Positions 50,459-61,015 are shown, counted from the stretch's first letter. The stretch is 64,000 nt of DNA from Durusdinium trenchii (GCA_963970005.1 CAXAMN010003891.1:1528110-1592109), one strand, 5' to 3'. Notes: generated from the sequence alone by a model not told the origin. Numbers and translations: made by a program.

Positions 50459-52117
50459 ATTATGAATCCATCCAGTGGCCCAGTGAGTTTGCACAAGACA
50501 GCCCCAGAAGTGCCTGCAGAAGCGAAACAGCCTATTCTTGCCTTAGTTGAGAGTTTTTACATGTTTTCACCACCCTCCACCATCCTCCACCAACCTGGCA
50601 CATCCTGGCACGAATGCTAATTGCTTTCCTCGAAGGCTGTTGGATGCGGCTTTTGGGGGGTCGGTAACATGTCGCCTGGGAGTGCACATGGAGTTCGGTC
50701 GGAGTCTCCAGGGTTCAGTTTCCAGCTGAAGAAGGACTGGACCAAACGGCTCCAAAGTCTCAAACCCCCTCTTGCTAGCAAAAGGAGGGACTGGGCCCAC
50801 GGTCACCCAGTCACCAAGCCTCAGGTACTGGAATTGGCTTCTGATCGGATCTTGTCCCAACCTGGTTGCGAATTCCATTTGGCCAAAGTCCCAGTCCCTA
50901 CACCTCTGAAGTACCTCCGAAAAACGAAGGTATGACTGGACCCGGAGATGGGATTCACCCCAAACATCCCCAGTGTAACCTTCTTAGAAGGTACTTAGAG
51001 ACCTATGCTCCAACTACCTCCACTTCACTCCGGAAGGTGCTTGAGGTTTTGGGGTGCCAGGGTCTGTGCCCACAGATGCACTGGATATGGGGTCAGTCCT
51101 GCCTTCGCCAAGCCCCCCTGCACTGCCTGCAGGGGTGGAACCCTGAACTGGACTGACTATCCTAGTTGGGTACCCCAGGTGTTCGGGGTTTCCGGGTCCG
51201 GTCACGTCGGCTGCCTCTGTTGGTGGAACAGCCACTCTGTTCGGGGTCTTCGCGGCCGGATGCATCAGGCACAACGCTGGTGGCACTGGATGATCAGGCA
51301 GAGTAGACATGGGGGAGGGGGGAATTCTGAAGCTTTTGGGAGGAGAAGGAACATCAAGGGAGAAAGAATCAAACAACGAGAAAGAACATCAACCAGGAGT
51401 CACATGTCGGGGTGGTGTTGAGTCCCCTTACGTGAGGTGGAGTAGCTGGGCACCCCGACTACCTCCATGGATAGCACCCCGTATTGTGACCTGTTCTTTC
51501 TCGCCTTTTCGGAGGTAATGCCAACACAACTGCTCGGATATGATCCTCGAACCTTTGACACCCTTCACATGACCTTGAGGAACAAAAAGCTTGGTTTACC
51601 GGCTCCCCACTCATCATGAGGCTTGCCACCAGCCACCGTGAAAACGTGGTGTGTTCATAGGTTCACCGTAAAGCGATCGCCGCTGAGGCGGGCGTGCCGC
51701 CGAATCTGGGAGACTTGCTCAGTTTGATGGCCGCTGCCGCATCAGTGCCTCCAGCGGAGCGGTTGTGGCCAGTTGGGAGGGTTTTTTTTCCGGGCACTTT
51801 ACGCAGGCGCCGCGAAGCGGGTTGAAGGGAAGAACTTGGCAACCAAATGCAACAAATGCAAAACTTGGTCCAAGATGAGGAGAGGCTGCACCTGAGGTTC
51901 GGCAGTCGAACATTGGTGAACGATCCCGGTTTCTCGAAGCTGTTGCTGTGAATGAAGTCATGTTCACCGTCTAGCCGGGCCTAGCGGCTCTTTTTGAAGT
52001 GCAGATGTCTGCAGGATCATATTCAGTCATAAAGATTCGTAAAGATATCTCAGGTGTGCCCCAAGAATTGCGTCCTATTGCTTCTGTCAAACCTTTTGTT
52101 TTTTGATGTGTATACAG
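50459..52117. other. No confident gene
   Basis: HP-like debris at 50895-51005 (AAGTACCTCCGAAAAACGAAGG and TTCTTAGAAGGTACTTAG). Repeat C copy 3 at 51428-51490 (GGTGGAGTAGCTGGGCACCC). The ORFs are unbiased. Confidence 0.35.
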
Positions 52118-52260
52118 GTCTGGCTTGTTCAGTACAGGACCGCTACTCGTTCCGGTCAGACGGTCTGACCGGAAGTCTGAACCAAAAGGACGCCCAGTTG
52201 GAGTCAGAGGAAGGCATCCGGATGCCCTTTAGAAAAAAGTCACCGAGTCAAACATCATGA
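52118..52260 (+). CDS. Exon-like block, probable terminal exon
   Basis: Follows GTGTATACAG. Frame GLACSVQDRYSFRSDGLTGS, NQKDAQLESEEGIRMPFRKK, SPSQTS and a TGA. Composition and acceptor agree. No family. Confidence 0.45.
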
Positions 52261-52422
52261 TCTCATCATGATCTCAAATTCTCTCGATTCCCAGTGCCGG
52301 GTTTGTAAGCAGAGGCAGGTGATTATCATGGCATCTTGATGGCTTTGGCACCTACACCCGATGGAAACGCATGGTCCATCGCATGGTCCAAACCAGCCCC
52401 AAACCCCACCCACCAGCCACAG

Positions 52423-52588
52423 CAAGGCGATGTTCATCCTGCGCTTGGAAACCTTTGCTCGGGTCACTGACCCCAAAGCCATCAATGCGGTGAGCACCCT
52501 CTCGGTGGCTGGGCAGGTTTGGATGGTTTGGATTGGAGGAGTGGGTGCCAAATCCATTGAAGCAGAAGATGAGTATGGCACCCATTGA
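52423..52588 (+). CDS. Exon-like block, probable terminal exon
   Basis: Follows ACCAGCCACAG. Frame KAMFILRLETFARVTDPKAI, then NAVSTLSVAGQVWMVWIGGV and EAEDEYGTH, TGA. The last codons are followed by a duplicated GTATGGCACCCAT (52570-52605). Confidence 0.45.
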
Positions 52589-52959
52589 AGTATGGCACCC
52601 ATCCATTGATTTAGTACCAACTCCACCTTAACTAGGAACCTATTGTATTCCATTGAAGTGGTTGGAATTAGTATTCCTATAGTTAAGGTCACACTTCCAC
52701 TTTTCGGCAAGCTGAATTCATTGCCACAGCATGCCACAGCTAGCTTATGATCCTCTTCTCCTACGTGTAGCCGTGCCAGTCACTTGCCACAAGCCAATCA
52801 AAGATACTTGCCCACTTGAGAGTATATTACAGAGTGTCGCAGACAAGCCATGCATGTTTTCAAGACACCAACCCACATGCAAGTCTTTACAAGCTGGCAA
52901 GTCTATGACATGAGCATGTGATGTTCAACACCTGGAACTCTACTTCACGCATGATCGGA

Positions 52960-53208
52960 AAACCAACGCGTCCAACTTGGACCGCCTTGGACCGCACGGT
53001 ATCCGCATCAACTGGCCAAATCCGCCCCTCCCAGGTGGCCTTCCTATGCCTCCCCTGGGCCTTGTTCGTGGCGGGCGCGGGACATCCAGAGGCTTTGAAC
53101 CAAGGTTCCGTGGAGATCCTCGCGGACTCCGCGGTGGCTGACCTGGGAACGACGCCTGGCAGCTGTCAAACACTGGAGTTGGCCAGGTTCCAAGGGACAA
53201 GGTGTTAA
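52960..53208 (+). CDS. Exon-like block, probable terminal exon
   Basis: A G/C-third-position frame: FLCLPWALFVAGAGHPEALN, then VEILADSAVADLGTTPGSCQ and LELARFQGTRC, TAA. A second frame (Gly/Arg/Pro-rich) is less biased. The start is not fixed. Family unknown. Confidence 0.45.
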   Translation, partial: KPTRPTWTALDRTVSASTGQIRPSQVAFLCLPWALFVAGAGHPEALNQGSVEILADSAVADLGTTPGSCQTLELARFQGTRC

Positions 53209-53311
53209 GAGTTGTTGTAACCCTATTCTAGCAGTGGAACTTTTTCAAAGAATCTGGGAAGGTCCTGGAGGAGTGTTGGACGCCCCTGATTCAACCCCTT
53301 TTGTTCCTGCT

Positions 53312-53458
53312 TGCAGCGCCTTTTCCCTGCTACATTTCCTGGAGTTTGATGTTTTCCCATTTGTGACCCGTTTGTGGGAACAGGCAAGGTTTGGGCTTGA
53401 ACTGGCAATCTTTGCCTCACCACTGGGTGCTGGGACTATTGAATGTGGCTTCCAGTAA
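53312..53458 (+). CDS. Weak exon-like block
   Basis: Follows CCTGCTTGCAG. Frame with AFSLLHFLEFDVFPFVTRLW and ELAIFASPLGAG, TAA. Hydrophobic. Bias modest. Confidence 0.3.
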   Translation, partial: CSAFSLLHFLEFDVFPFVTRLWEQARFGLELAIFASPLGAGTIECGFQ

Positions 53459-55435
53459 AGGCTTTGAATCCTGTCTCGCCACTGCACCTTCGCAGCTTTA
53501 GGCTTTAGGGACCTCACCCCGTTGCCGAAGGCAAAGGTGAACTGTGATGCAGCAACATTCAGAACACTCTGAGGCAAGATGTGCCATGATGTGCCCCTCA
53601 AGTTTTTGACCTAGCGCCCCTCAACTTGGTCGGTTTTGTTGAGTTTCAGTAGGCATATGGCATGGGTAGGGGTCGGCCTAGAAGAACATCTCCAGACGTG
53701 TTTGCTGCAATTGACAGATGGCAAAATTGAAAGCTCGAATGCAGAAACAAAAAAAGGACCCCATGCTGTGGAAACATGTGTTCGTCTCATACACTTTACA
53801 GAGAGCCTGCAACAAGTGCATCAACAGGCATTGGGGCCCACCCATGATAACCTTTACTTTTTGGTTTGTTTCCTCAATAAAAAATAACAACTGGAACAAG
53901 GTCAGTCCTTATTTTCGACACAGAGGGAGATCCGTCAACTGTCCTACACCAGTTATTTTGTTTCGCCGTGCACCGCGAAGTGAGGAGATGTTTGGGGCTT
54001 CTCAGGGAACAGTGGTGCCTTGGGATGGACGTCTCTCTCGCTCTCCTGGGATGGACGTTGGATGTGGGTCGCCCCAGCGCTGGCGCTAAGCCTAAGGCTA
54101 GCTAAGCTAAACGAGGTGGGAGCTGGCATCCCATACATGACAGCCAGCTGATATTCTGCTCAATGACATTCCACTGGCCTACTGCTTAAAACATCTTAAA
54201 ACAGCCCACCTGAACTCCCCTGGAGAAGTTGGCTGGCACTCAATCCAGAATCCCACAGTCATTCATACAAGAGACCATTTCTATACCACTTAAAAGTGAG
54301 ACCAGTATACCAAGGACCAGTTCTCTTGGAGGGCTTGGCGGTTGACTGATGACCCCCACTCTTCTCCAGGTATGGTTTCACCACCTTCGAAGGTAGCGAG
54401 CGTGTCGTGTCGCTTTTGATCCCTCAAAACCTAGACCCTAGCCCCCCGAGGATTTGGGTCTAGGGTCGCGTTTGGGTAGGAGTGAAAAGTGGATGCAGAT
54501 TGCAGGAAAAAATGTTTTTAGTTTTTTTTCCCATTCACGACTCACGACCAGTGAAGTGGACTAATGCGGAGCCTTGATGTTGGACAACTGAGGAGGAAAC
54601 CTCTCGTGGGTCCAACATGAGTCCTGCTCACCAGCCATTGGAGTGGTTAATCTACATTCCTCAACATTCAACCTCGGAGTTTCGGGAAATCCATACCCAG
54701 CATGCCCCCGCACCGAAGGCTTGGATCTAGTCTGAGCAATGTTCTTCCGTAAGCCAATTCAATGCAAGAGTCCTAGAGTGTGCGCGCTTCCATGTGCAAA
54801 CCAACTCATCTCCACTGCCATCCAAGGCCGTTTGTGCTTTATCTTGGAGTACTGACCACTGCCTTCACCAACTGGTTACAAACCATCGGACCCTTGACCT
54901 ACAAACATCCGCGGGCCGTCCGCGGACCATCCGCAGATATTCGATTGAAATGGTGCAGACATATATATATATATATATGTGTATAGTGACGTTTTTTGTT
55001 TCACCAGAATCAGAATTGCTTTATTTAAAATGCATTTTGCGATAAAACAACAAGCGCAACGCATGTTCACCTTGTCACACCCCATGCCGTCACTGCTCTG
55101 CTTATGCATGCGAAGTGGCTGGAAGCTTCGAAACATTTTGCATTTTGGCAGGTGGAGGCACTGAATTTGGGAGCGCCAATTGCTGGCCATTTGGCAATTT
55201 CCTGTTTAGAGATTGGGGGATCCAAATGCCTTAACTTGTCACTGAGCCCGGACATGTTCCACTCAGCACCCTAGGTCAGCAGAGCATTCCGGCCACAACT
55301 GCCTCTGCGATTTATGCCTTGGACCCGCCTTTTGTCGAAGACAGTTGCGCTGGAAGATGGAAACCCTACCCAGGAAGTCCACGATAACCTGAGAATCATT
55401 TTGTTGGCATTGGTTTCTCTAGTCAACATGAACAG
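53459..55435. other. No confident gene
   Basis: An AT microsatellite at 54958-54979 and a duplicated GGGATGGACGT at 54022 and 54050. Short unbiased ORFs. Confidence 0.35.
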
Positions 55436-55939
55436 ATGGATTCAGTTCGGTTGACGGTGCCACGTCTGCGCCCCGGAGTCAGCTTCAGCGGTCCAGGACG
55501 GTCGCGAGTGGGAGGTGTTGGTCCAATTTCCGCGAAACGCACGGAGTATTGCACTGAAGTGGTGGGGAAAAGTAAGTGCTTGCAAGATTTCAGAGACACC
55601 AAGTGGCAAAATTTTCATTCATGTCCAGCCTGTGTTGCAACTTTAGATCCGGCCCGTTGCACCGCGCCCGCAGCCTTCCTTCCTCAGGCTGTGGGGTGCC
55701 TTCTTCGCTTATCTCTTCCTGGGAGAACCTTGGCGCTGAGTGGTGATGGGTCAGCTCGCTTGGTGCCAAGGTCTGAAAATGTTCTTGTGTTCTCCTCAGT
55801 TTATGTGGTTGTCACTGTATTCATCTATATGCTGTCACTGCAGTCTTGGAATCCACAACATAAGCATTTATTGGTGTGGAGGTGTTTCCTGCTTATGACC
55901 CCAGGATGTACTAATCAATGCTCAAGAATCAACCTATGA
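55436..55939 (+). CDS. Hypothetical 167-codon open region
   Basis: Open throughout but bias is uneven. At 55455-55570 another frame (REWEVLVQFPRNARSIALKW) looks at least as good. Around 55700 LSLPGRTLALSGDGSARLVP is plausible. A hydrophobic stretch (VYVVVTVFIYML) follows. Probably pieces of more than one exon. Confidence 0.3.
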   Translation: MDSVRLTVPRLRPGVSFSGPGRSRVGGVGPISAKRTEYCTEVVGKSKCLQDFRDTKWQNFHSCPACVATLDPARCTAPAAFLPQAVGCLLRLSLPGRTLALSGDGSARLVPRSENVLVFSSVYVVVTVFIYMLSLQSWNPQHKHLLVWRCFLLMTPGCTNQCSRINL

Positions 55940-57175
55940 TCAAAGCAACCTGCAAGCAGGATGCAGTGAGCTTGCTTCCTTCTAAACAGTAGCACCCTCC
56001 TGCTATTGCCCATGCTTAAAGTAGGCAGGCGGAAGTTCAACACAGACATTGCTAGGGACTGCGCCGGCGCCGAATGACCATTGCAAAAAGGGCCAGATAC
56101 TCCATGCATAAAAAATGATCTCTAGATTGACCCTTTGATCGACCCTTCCGTAGTGATTGACACATTTTCCCAGTCCCATGTGACTCTTCATGACTCTTCC
56201 TTTTCCAACACCTCCGTTTCGCGACGCAAGGAAACCTTAGGAGCTCAAGGCTTGTTGGGATGTTTCATCCTTTTCGCGGTGTGGCTCTATCAGCTGGCCC
56301 CTTGGGCGAAGACTGATTACCTTTTTGTCTTTGTGGAGTGACCGGAAAGTTGGCAAGGCTGAAGATCTTTGAAGTGACCCAGTCTACATTGAAGATCAAT
56401 GGATCCCAGAATTGGTTGAAGGGAACATCTACAGAAAACCCACCGTTCTGCGGTGAAACTCCTGGTTTCCTTTCCTGTAGATGTCCCCCTTGAACACAAT
56501 GCATTGATCTTGTCTACGGCCGGGCGGCGAGGGCGCAGGGGGAAGTCTTCAGGGAGTGTGGTGAAGATTTCGACGGAAAAGGGCTGAGAGCTTGGCATTG
56601 CTCACCCTCGATTGCTGGGGTGAGCTCGTGCTGAAGAGACCACGTGTTGAGCAAGACTCCCATGCGGAGACACCTTTTGGGGATGGAAGATGGATGAACA
56701 CATTGGTTTTAGAAGCGAGTGTTGAACACGCACGAACACGCCAAGGGCACGGGGGCACAGGGGAGGCATGAAGGGCCTAGCGTAGACAGTATACTGTATA
56801 TGTTTTTAGTATGTGTTTCATATGTTTATCAATTTTAATTTGTCGTGCTCTAATAACCTAATATTATAGTCCTTTGAAAGCGGGACCCTTACCTTTGTTG
56901 TAGAAGGTTCCCTGCTGGGTGCAGGTTGGAACAAACATACACTGTATTGACATTGATGAGAAGTTGGTTAGTTGTTGTTCTCACACACGTCGGTAGTTTA
57001 CTTCGGAGCCCTTCGGAGTAGAGGTGAGGATAGTGCATGGAGTATGATGGAGTATGACATAGCATGCAGATCTCCACCAAGGGGGGCCAAATGCCAATGT
57101 CTTTCAGAGTAGACGGCGCAGCCCCCCACATGTCCTTTAGATGGGGGTCCATCTAAACCACAACACTTGGACAGT
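55940..57175. other. No confident gene
   Basis: Around 56430-56500, TGTAGATGTTCCC and GGAAACCAGGAG occur in inverted pairs. AT-rich at 56790-56870. No exon-like block. Confidence 0.35.
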
Positions 57176-57316
57176 TGTGCCCACTCTCAACCGACGTCCC
57201 TCTACGGTCAGAAGCGGCGTTTTCAGCGAAGCGTGTCCGACGGTGCTGAGGCCGCCACCAAGATGATCGATGACGGCGAAGAAGCCAAAGCGACAGAGTC
57301 ACCCTCCGGTGCCTGA
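57175..57316 (+). CDS. Exon-like block, probable terminal exon
   Basis: Follows CTTGGACAG. No ATG; frame CAHSQPTSLYGQKRRFQRSV, then SDGAEAATKMIDDGEEAKAT and ESPSGA, TGA at 57314. Acidic, flexible C-terminus with mostly G/C third positions. The - strand ORF over it is Arg-rich and less natural. Confidence 0.5.
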
Positions 57317-57426
57317 GATCGGCGCGGGCGGAAGCGGCGGCACGGGCCATGGGCAAGCCGAAACAACAGTCAGTAGAGGTCCAATAGCACCGACTTCACA
57401 GGTCACCAATTGAAACCTGTTAGGGC

Positions 57427-57856
57427 CTAACAACCCTCCATCACCAATGACCTGTTGGAAGGTGCTGGTATTTTCCTCACTAGAATGGTCACTGTCATGA
57501 AGTTGGATGAGAATGGTATAGTTGTGACTAGGATGGCGACATATTCTCCAGTGTGCAGAAGTTGGCGTAGATCATTCTCGGTGCACCTGGCCCATTCGCG
57601 AAGTCGAAAGATGCACTTGTCATCCTGGTGTTTGCTGATCACACACCTCGCCAGCTGGCCGTCGACTGGGTCTTCGCACAGGACCGTGCTCGGACCCTTC
57701 ACTTTCCGCCGAGAACGGTGGCGATGTCGGCGGTTCGCCTGGTGTCGCCTGGGTTTTGGGCATCTTCCCACAGGAGTCGACCAGATTCAGCGGGTGAAGG
57801 GTGGAATCCTGGAGTTTGCAAAATCCAGCTTGGTCAGTCCTCTATTTGAAGCCTGA
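57427..57856. CDS. Coding-like block, strand unresolved
   Basis: The - strand (57771-57427) gives TVLCEDPVDGQLARCVISKH, DDKCIFRLREWARCTENDLR and EYVAILVTTIPFSSN. The + strand gives ALVILVFADHTPRQLAVDWV and RTLHFPPRTVAMSAVRLVS. Both have similar third-position bias. Neighbouring blocks on + argue weakly for +. Confidence 0.4.
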
Positions 57857-57902
57857 CGAGTGATTGCAGCTTCTTATGACGCGGGGGTGATCTTTTGTGC
57901 AG

Positions 57903-57995
57903 GTTCTTTGCAGAAGCTCTGGAGCATACGACTCATTATTATACCCCCATGCTAGTGGTGGTTCATGACCACCAGGTGGAGTGGAATGAGTCTTT
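57903..57995 (+). CDS. Exon-like block, left half, interrupted by HP element
   Basis: Follows TGATCTTTTGTGCAG. Frame FFAEALEHTTHYYTPMLVVV then HDHQVEWNES. The frame stays open through the 108-bp insertion (105 bp plus TTT) into 58101-58254. Confidence 0.5.
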
Positions 57996-58100
57996 CCCTA
58001 CACCGACTTCGTCGTACCTCCTCAGGTTAGGTATGACCGGACCCTCCTGGCACCCACCCCAGTCCCACCTCAGGTTCGGTACGACTGGAGGCCAAACAGG
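57996..58100. mobile_element. HP element inside a coding block, flanks TTT/TTT
   Basis: CCCTACACCGACTTCGTCGT ... CGACTGGAGGCCAAACAGG, TTT at both borders. With the triplet it adds 108 bp, a multiple of three, and has no stop in the host frame. Confidence 0.7.
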
Positions 58101-58254
58101 TTTGGAAGTTCTGGCTCCGCTCCATTCCGGCCACTTCACCCGATTCGCAGCAGACACGTCGATGCCTGTCGCGTTCTGCCGGGGTCGCACCATGTGCGTC
58201 CTTCAACCGTTTCTGCAGCAGAAAAGGAGCACTCCGGCCAGATCGCCAAGGTGA
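58101..58254 (+). CDS. Exon-like block, right half
   Basis: Same frame as 57903-57995. EVLAPLHSGHFTRFAADTSM, then PVAFCRGRTMCVLQPFLQQK and RSTPARSPR, TGA at 58252. Third positions strongly G/C. Function unknown. Confidence 0.5.
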
Positions 58255-58754
58255 ATGTCATATAGCGTGGGGATGTTATTTTAAAGAATCCTTTCGAAGC
58301 CAACAAAGCCTAACAAAACCTGTATGTTTTAAGATTATGTGTTATTGTTTGTTAATTGTTTTTTCCCAGCCGCATATGGCTGCATGGCTGCGTGGTTTTG
58401 GCGGCCTTTCGACCCTGCTTGCCACATGAGCTTCGGTGGAGTCGCATAAAAAGGGAAAAACATCGCATTTCTTTCAGCTCCGGTGGTTCATTAGACAGAT
58501 GAACATACTTAGAGGTGCCAGGTGTTTCATTCAGGTGGTTCATTTTCGGTACGTCCCCACCATGCACCATGTTCTTTTCACCCATAAACCAATTGACCCC
58601 ACGAAACGTACTTTTCAACTTTTCCAGACACGATTTCATTACAAGCCACGCTCTATGGGTACTGTTTTCATATCCCAGGTGCCTTCACTGGGTCTCTCGT
58701 TTAGTAGGGCATAGGCCTAGCGGCCTAGCGGTCTAGCGGTCAGAACCACTTCCA

Positions 58755-58970
58755 GTGAGTCTCAGTGACTCGTTGAAGCCGCTTTGGACCACGGGTTGTG
58801 GTCCAACATCCGACCACGGTCCGATGAAACCCCGAGCGAGATCGGTCGACGAGATCGGTACCGGTGCAGATCGGTTCGACTCGAAGCGGACCCGACCGGG
58901 TATTGGACGATGCCTCATTTCAGAAGTTGAAGAACCCTATAAACTGATCCTCTGTACCAGAACCCTCTAA
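58755..58970 (+). CDS. Weak exon-like block
   Basis: Frame with ARSVDEIGTGADRFDSKRTR and PGIGRCLISEVEEP; TAA at 58968. Overlapping - strand frame also open. Repeat E copy 2 (58960-59035, ACACCCCTTGGAGGGTCCT) covers the end. Confidence 0.3.
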   Translation: MSLSDSLKPLWTTGCGPTSDHGPMKPRARSVDEIGTGADRFDSKRTRPGIGRCLISEVEEPYKLILCTRTL

Positions 58971-59189
58971 GGGGTGCCCAATGGAAGCCTATAGGTAGTG
59001 TGGACACCCCTTGGAGGGTCCTGGTAGGGTCCTAAAAAAACGGTCACTTCGCCTGGATTAAAACAGAAGTTGAAGAACCGGCAGTTCGACTACTGTACTT
59101 CGGCAGTTCTACTACACAAAATGGACATCTATGGACCCTTTTCGAATGAACGGGCCGTGCTTTTCAACCATGGTCCGAATACCAACTTG

Positions 59190-59385
59190 ACGTGGCTTTT
59201 AGGGTCCATATGAGTCTTCCAGGGCGTATCCCATCTATCATCGAGGTATCCCAGGTGACGAGTCCTGAGTCCTGAACCAAGCACCCATTCGAGTACTCGT
59301 AGATCGAGGGCGGTCCTGTCCCACTGCCAGTTCCGTAGCCGTTCTCAGTCAGAGGGCGCCAGTCCAAGACTCCGTGGGCGGACAC
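59190..59385 (-). CDS. Exon-like block on the - strand
   Basis: - strand frame DWRPLTENGYGTGSGTGPPS, then IYEYSNGCLVQDSGLVTWDT and SMIDGIRPGRL, with fair third-position bias. The + strand is broken by stops. Exon borders not found. Confidence 0.35.
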
Positions 59386-59547
59386 CCCATGACGGGGTCG
59401 AAAGGCTGCCGCGGGCCGCAGGGCGGGGCGGGGCTAGACGCTATACTGGTGCGAGTCTAGCCTCCTTTTGGTTGGTTGGTGTGTTTATCCTAAGTGACCC
59501 CCTTTTAAAGTGGTAAAATATCAAACGGTCACTTTGAAGAAGCTGGA

Positions 59548-59639
59548 CCCTAGCGCTCCAAGTGCCTCCTCAGAAGGTATTTGGACCCTCTAAACCCACC
59601 CCAAACACCTTCTTATAGAAGGTACTTGGATCCCTAGGG
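59548..59639. mobile_element. HP element, flanks GGA/GGA
   Basis: CCCTAGCGCTCCAAGTGCC ... GGTACTTGGATCCCTAGGG, GGA at 59545-59547 and 59640-59642. The repeat D piece (AACGGTCACTTTGAAGAAG) abuts the left side. Confidence 0.8.
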
Positions 59640-59642
59640 GGA

Positions 59643-60154
59643 GTGTTGTTTTTGTTTTTACTAGTTTACTTTTAAGTAACATGTTGGGCATGTCCAGGCC
59701 CGGTCATGACAGACTTTGAGCTTGGTACACAAAAGGTGGTACCTTTGACAGATAGATGGTGCAGCGCCACTGGTGGTGGGTTCACTTTGTTAGGTTTGCC
59801 TCCGAAGTTCTACGGTAGTGCTTGAAGCAATTTGTTTGGTGTCCTACTCCATCCAAGAGAGGTTACTGTAAGTAATTAATCTTATAGGACCTTATGGGAT
59901 AATTAGTCGAGTTTGGATGTTTATGAGTTGGTGTACCCTCCAGCCCTCAACATGGAAACACATCACATGGAAGTGGATGGCTTTGCTCCTGGGAAGATCA
60001 TTTTCCTCGACGGACAAGGTTCTTCCACGGCTTTTTTTCTGTTTGGATTAACCACTGGGCCCATAGAAGCCAGGTGTGTTGCAAGCCGAGCCTCCCGTTG
60101 AGTATGAGACGTGTCCCTTTCATGAGAATGAACTGCACTCAGTTATCCAGGGCT
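59643..60154. other. No confident gene
   Basis: A diverged TA-MITE (ACATGGAAGTGGATGG ... GGGAAGATCATTTTCC) at about 59966-60040. Nothing else recognised. Confidence 0.35.
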
Positions 60155-60245
60155 CCTGTCCCATATCCTCAGGTTCGGTGGATAGTTAGAACCCCCCTGG
60201 CACCCACCCACCCCAGTCCCATCTTCTCGGGAGGTACGAGTGCAG
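60155..60245. mobile_element. HP-like element
   Basis: GGGCTCCTGTCCCATATCC, TGGCACCCACCCACCCCAGTCC and GAGGTACGAGTGCAGCC. GGCTCC subfamily, ends eroded. Confidence 0.5.
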
Positions 60246-60475
60246 CCGTATAGGGTATATACAATGTCCGTGAGGGTCGGGAACCAACACCTTGATGTGC
60301 TCCTCCAACCGAATGGCGGTGGGTTGGAAAACCTGGACTTTTTGGACCTTGCGAGGGGTCCGCCACTCCGAAAAACCTGTAGCCGGCCATGGCGGATCAG
60401 GTGGATTGTTTTGGTGGTTTTCCCTGTGGTTAAATCCCTTGTATGGGAACTATACATATGTGGTATTTTCTCCAG

Positions 60476-60597
60476 CTTCAGCAAGTCCAAGTCAAAGACT
60501 GAAGAGTTTGGCACGCGAAGCGAAGAGTCCAGCCCGTGCGGGGCCCTGGCGCATGAATGTCGCTCGGATGGTCGAAGGTCTTTCAACCATGAATTTT
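60476..60597 (+). CDS. Exon-like block, left half, interrupted by HP element
   Basis: Follows TATTTTCTCCAG. Frame FSKSKSKTEEFGTRSEESSP, then CGALAHECRSDGRRSFNHEF. In the genome it hits a TAG within the element's first bases (CCCTATAG). Removing element and one TTT continues the frame into 60708 onward. Confidence 0.5.
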
Positions 60598-60704
60598 CCC
60601 TATAGGGCTCCTGGCCTACCTCCTTTTCAAAGATGGTTGGGGTGGGTGCCAGGGGGGTCGAATACCACCTTCTCCTGAGGATATGGGACAGGAGCCCTAT
60701 AGGC
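60598..60704. mobile_element. HP element inside a coding block, flanks TTT/TTT
   Basis: CCCTATAGGGCTCCTGGCC ... GGACAGGAGCCCTATAGGC with TTT at 60595-60597 and 60705-60707. Only the last base of the terminal palindrome differs. Confidence 0.8.
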
Positions 60705-60706
60705 TT

Positions 60707-60935
60707 TATAGGATTTCGATCATGGGCTCAACCTACCATCGCAGGTCGCATGCAAACAACCCAGGTCGCAGGTCGCATGTCGACTTGGTGCCAGGTCGAC
60801 GTCACAGTGCCAGCGGCCGCCTTTTGTTCGCGGCCGGCTGTGCGGCTGTCCGTGTTCTCAGTGAACCGGACGTGTTCGCGGACTGTCTGTGGGATCGGAA
60901 GAACGGCTACGACTGCAAATTCCAGTGCTTCAAAG
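60707..60935 (+). CDS. Exon-like block, right half, with GT donor
   Basis: In frame with 60476-60597 after excision. Early part has repeated CGCAGGTCGCATG; later part is strongly coding-like: GRLLFAAGCAAVRVLSEPDV, then FADCLWDRKNGYDCKFQCFK, ending at TTCAAAG|GTATCC. Several cysteines. No family recognised. Confidence 0.5.
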
Positions 60936-61015
60936 GTATCCGTGCGTTGTTGCAAGAGCAATTCTTTTTTTGATAAAAGTTTGTGTGAAATCCACTTCGG
61001 GTTGTGCATACAGGC

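Noticed and set aside
52975..53030. Frame reading GPHGIRINWPNP, reminiscent of short-chain dehydrogenases
   Set aside because: That frame has weaker third-position bias than the overlapping one and no other family motifs.
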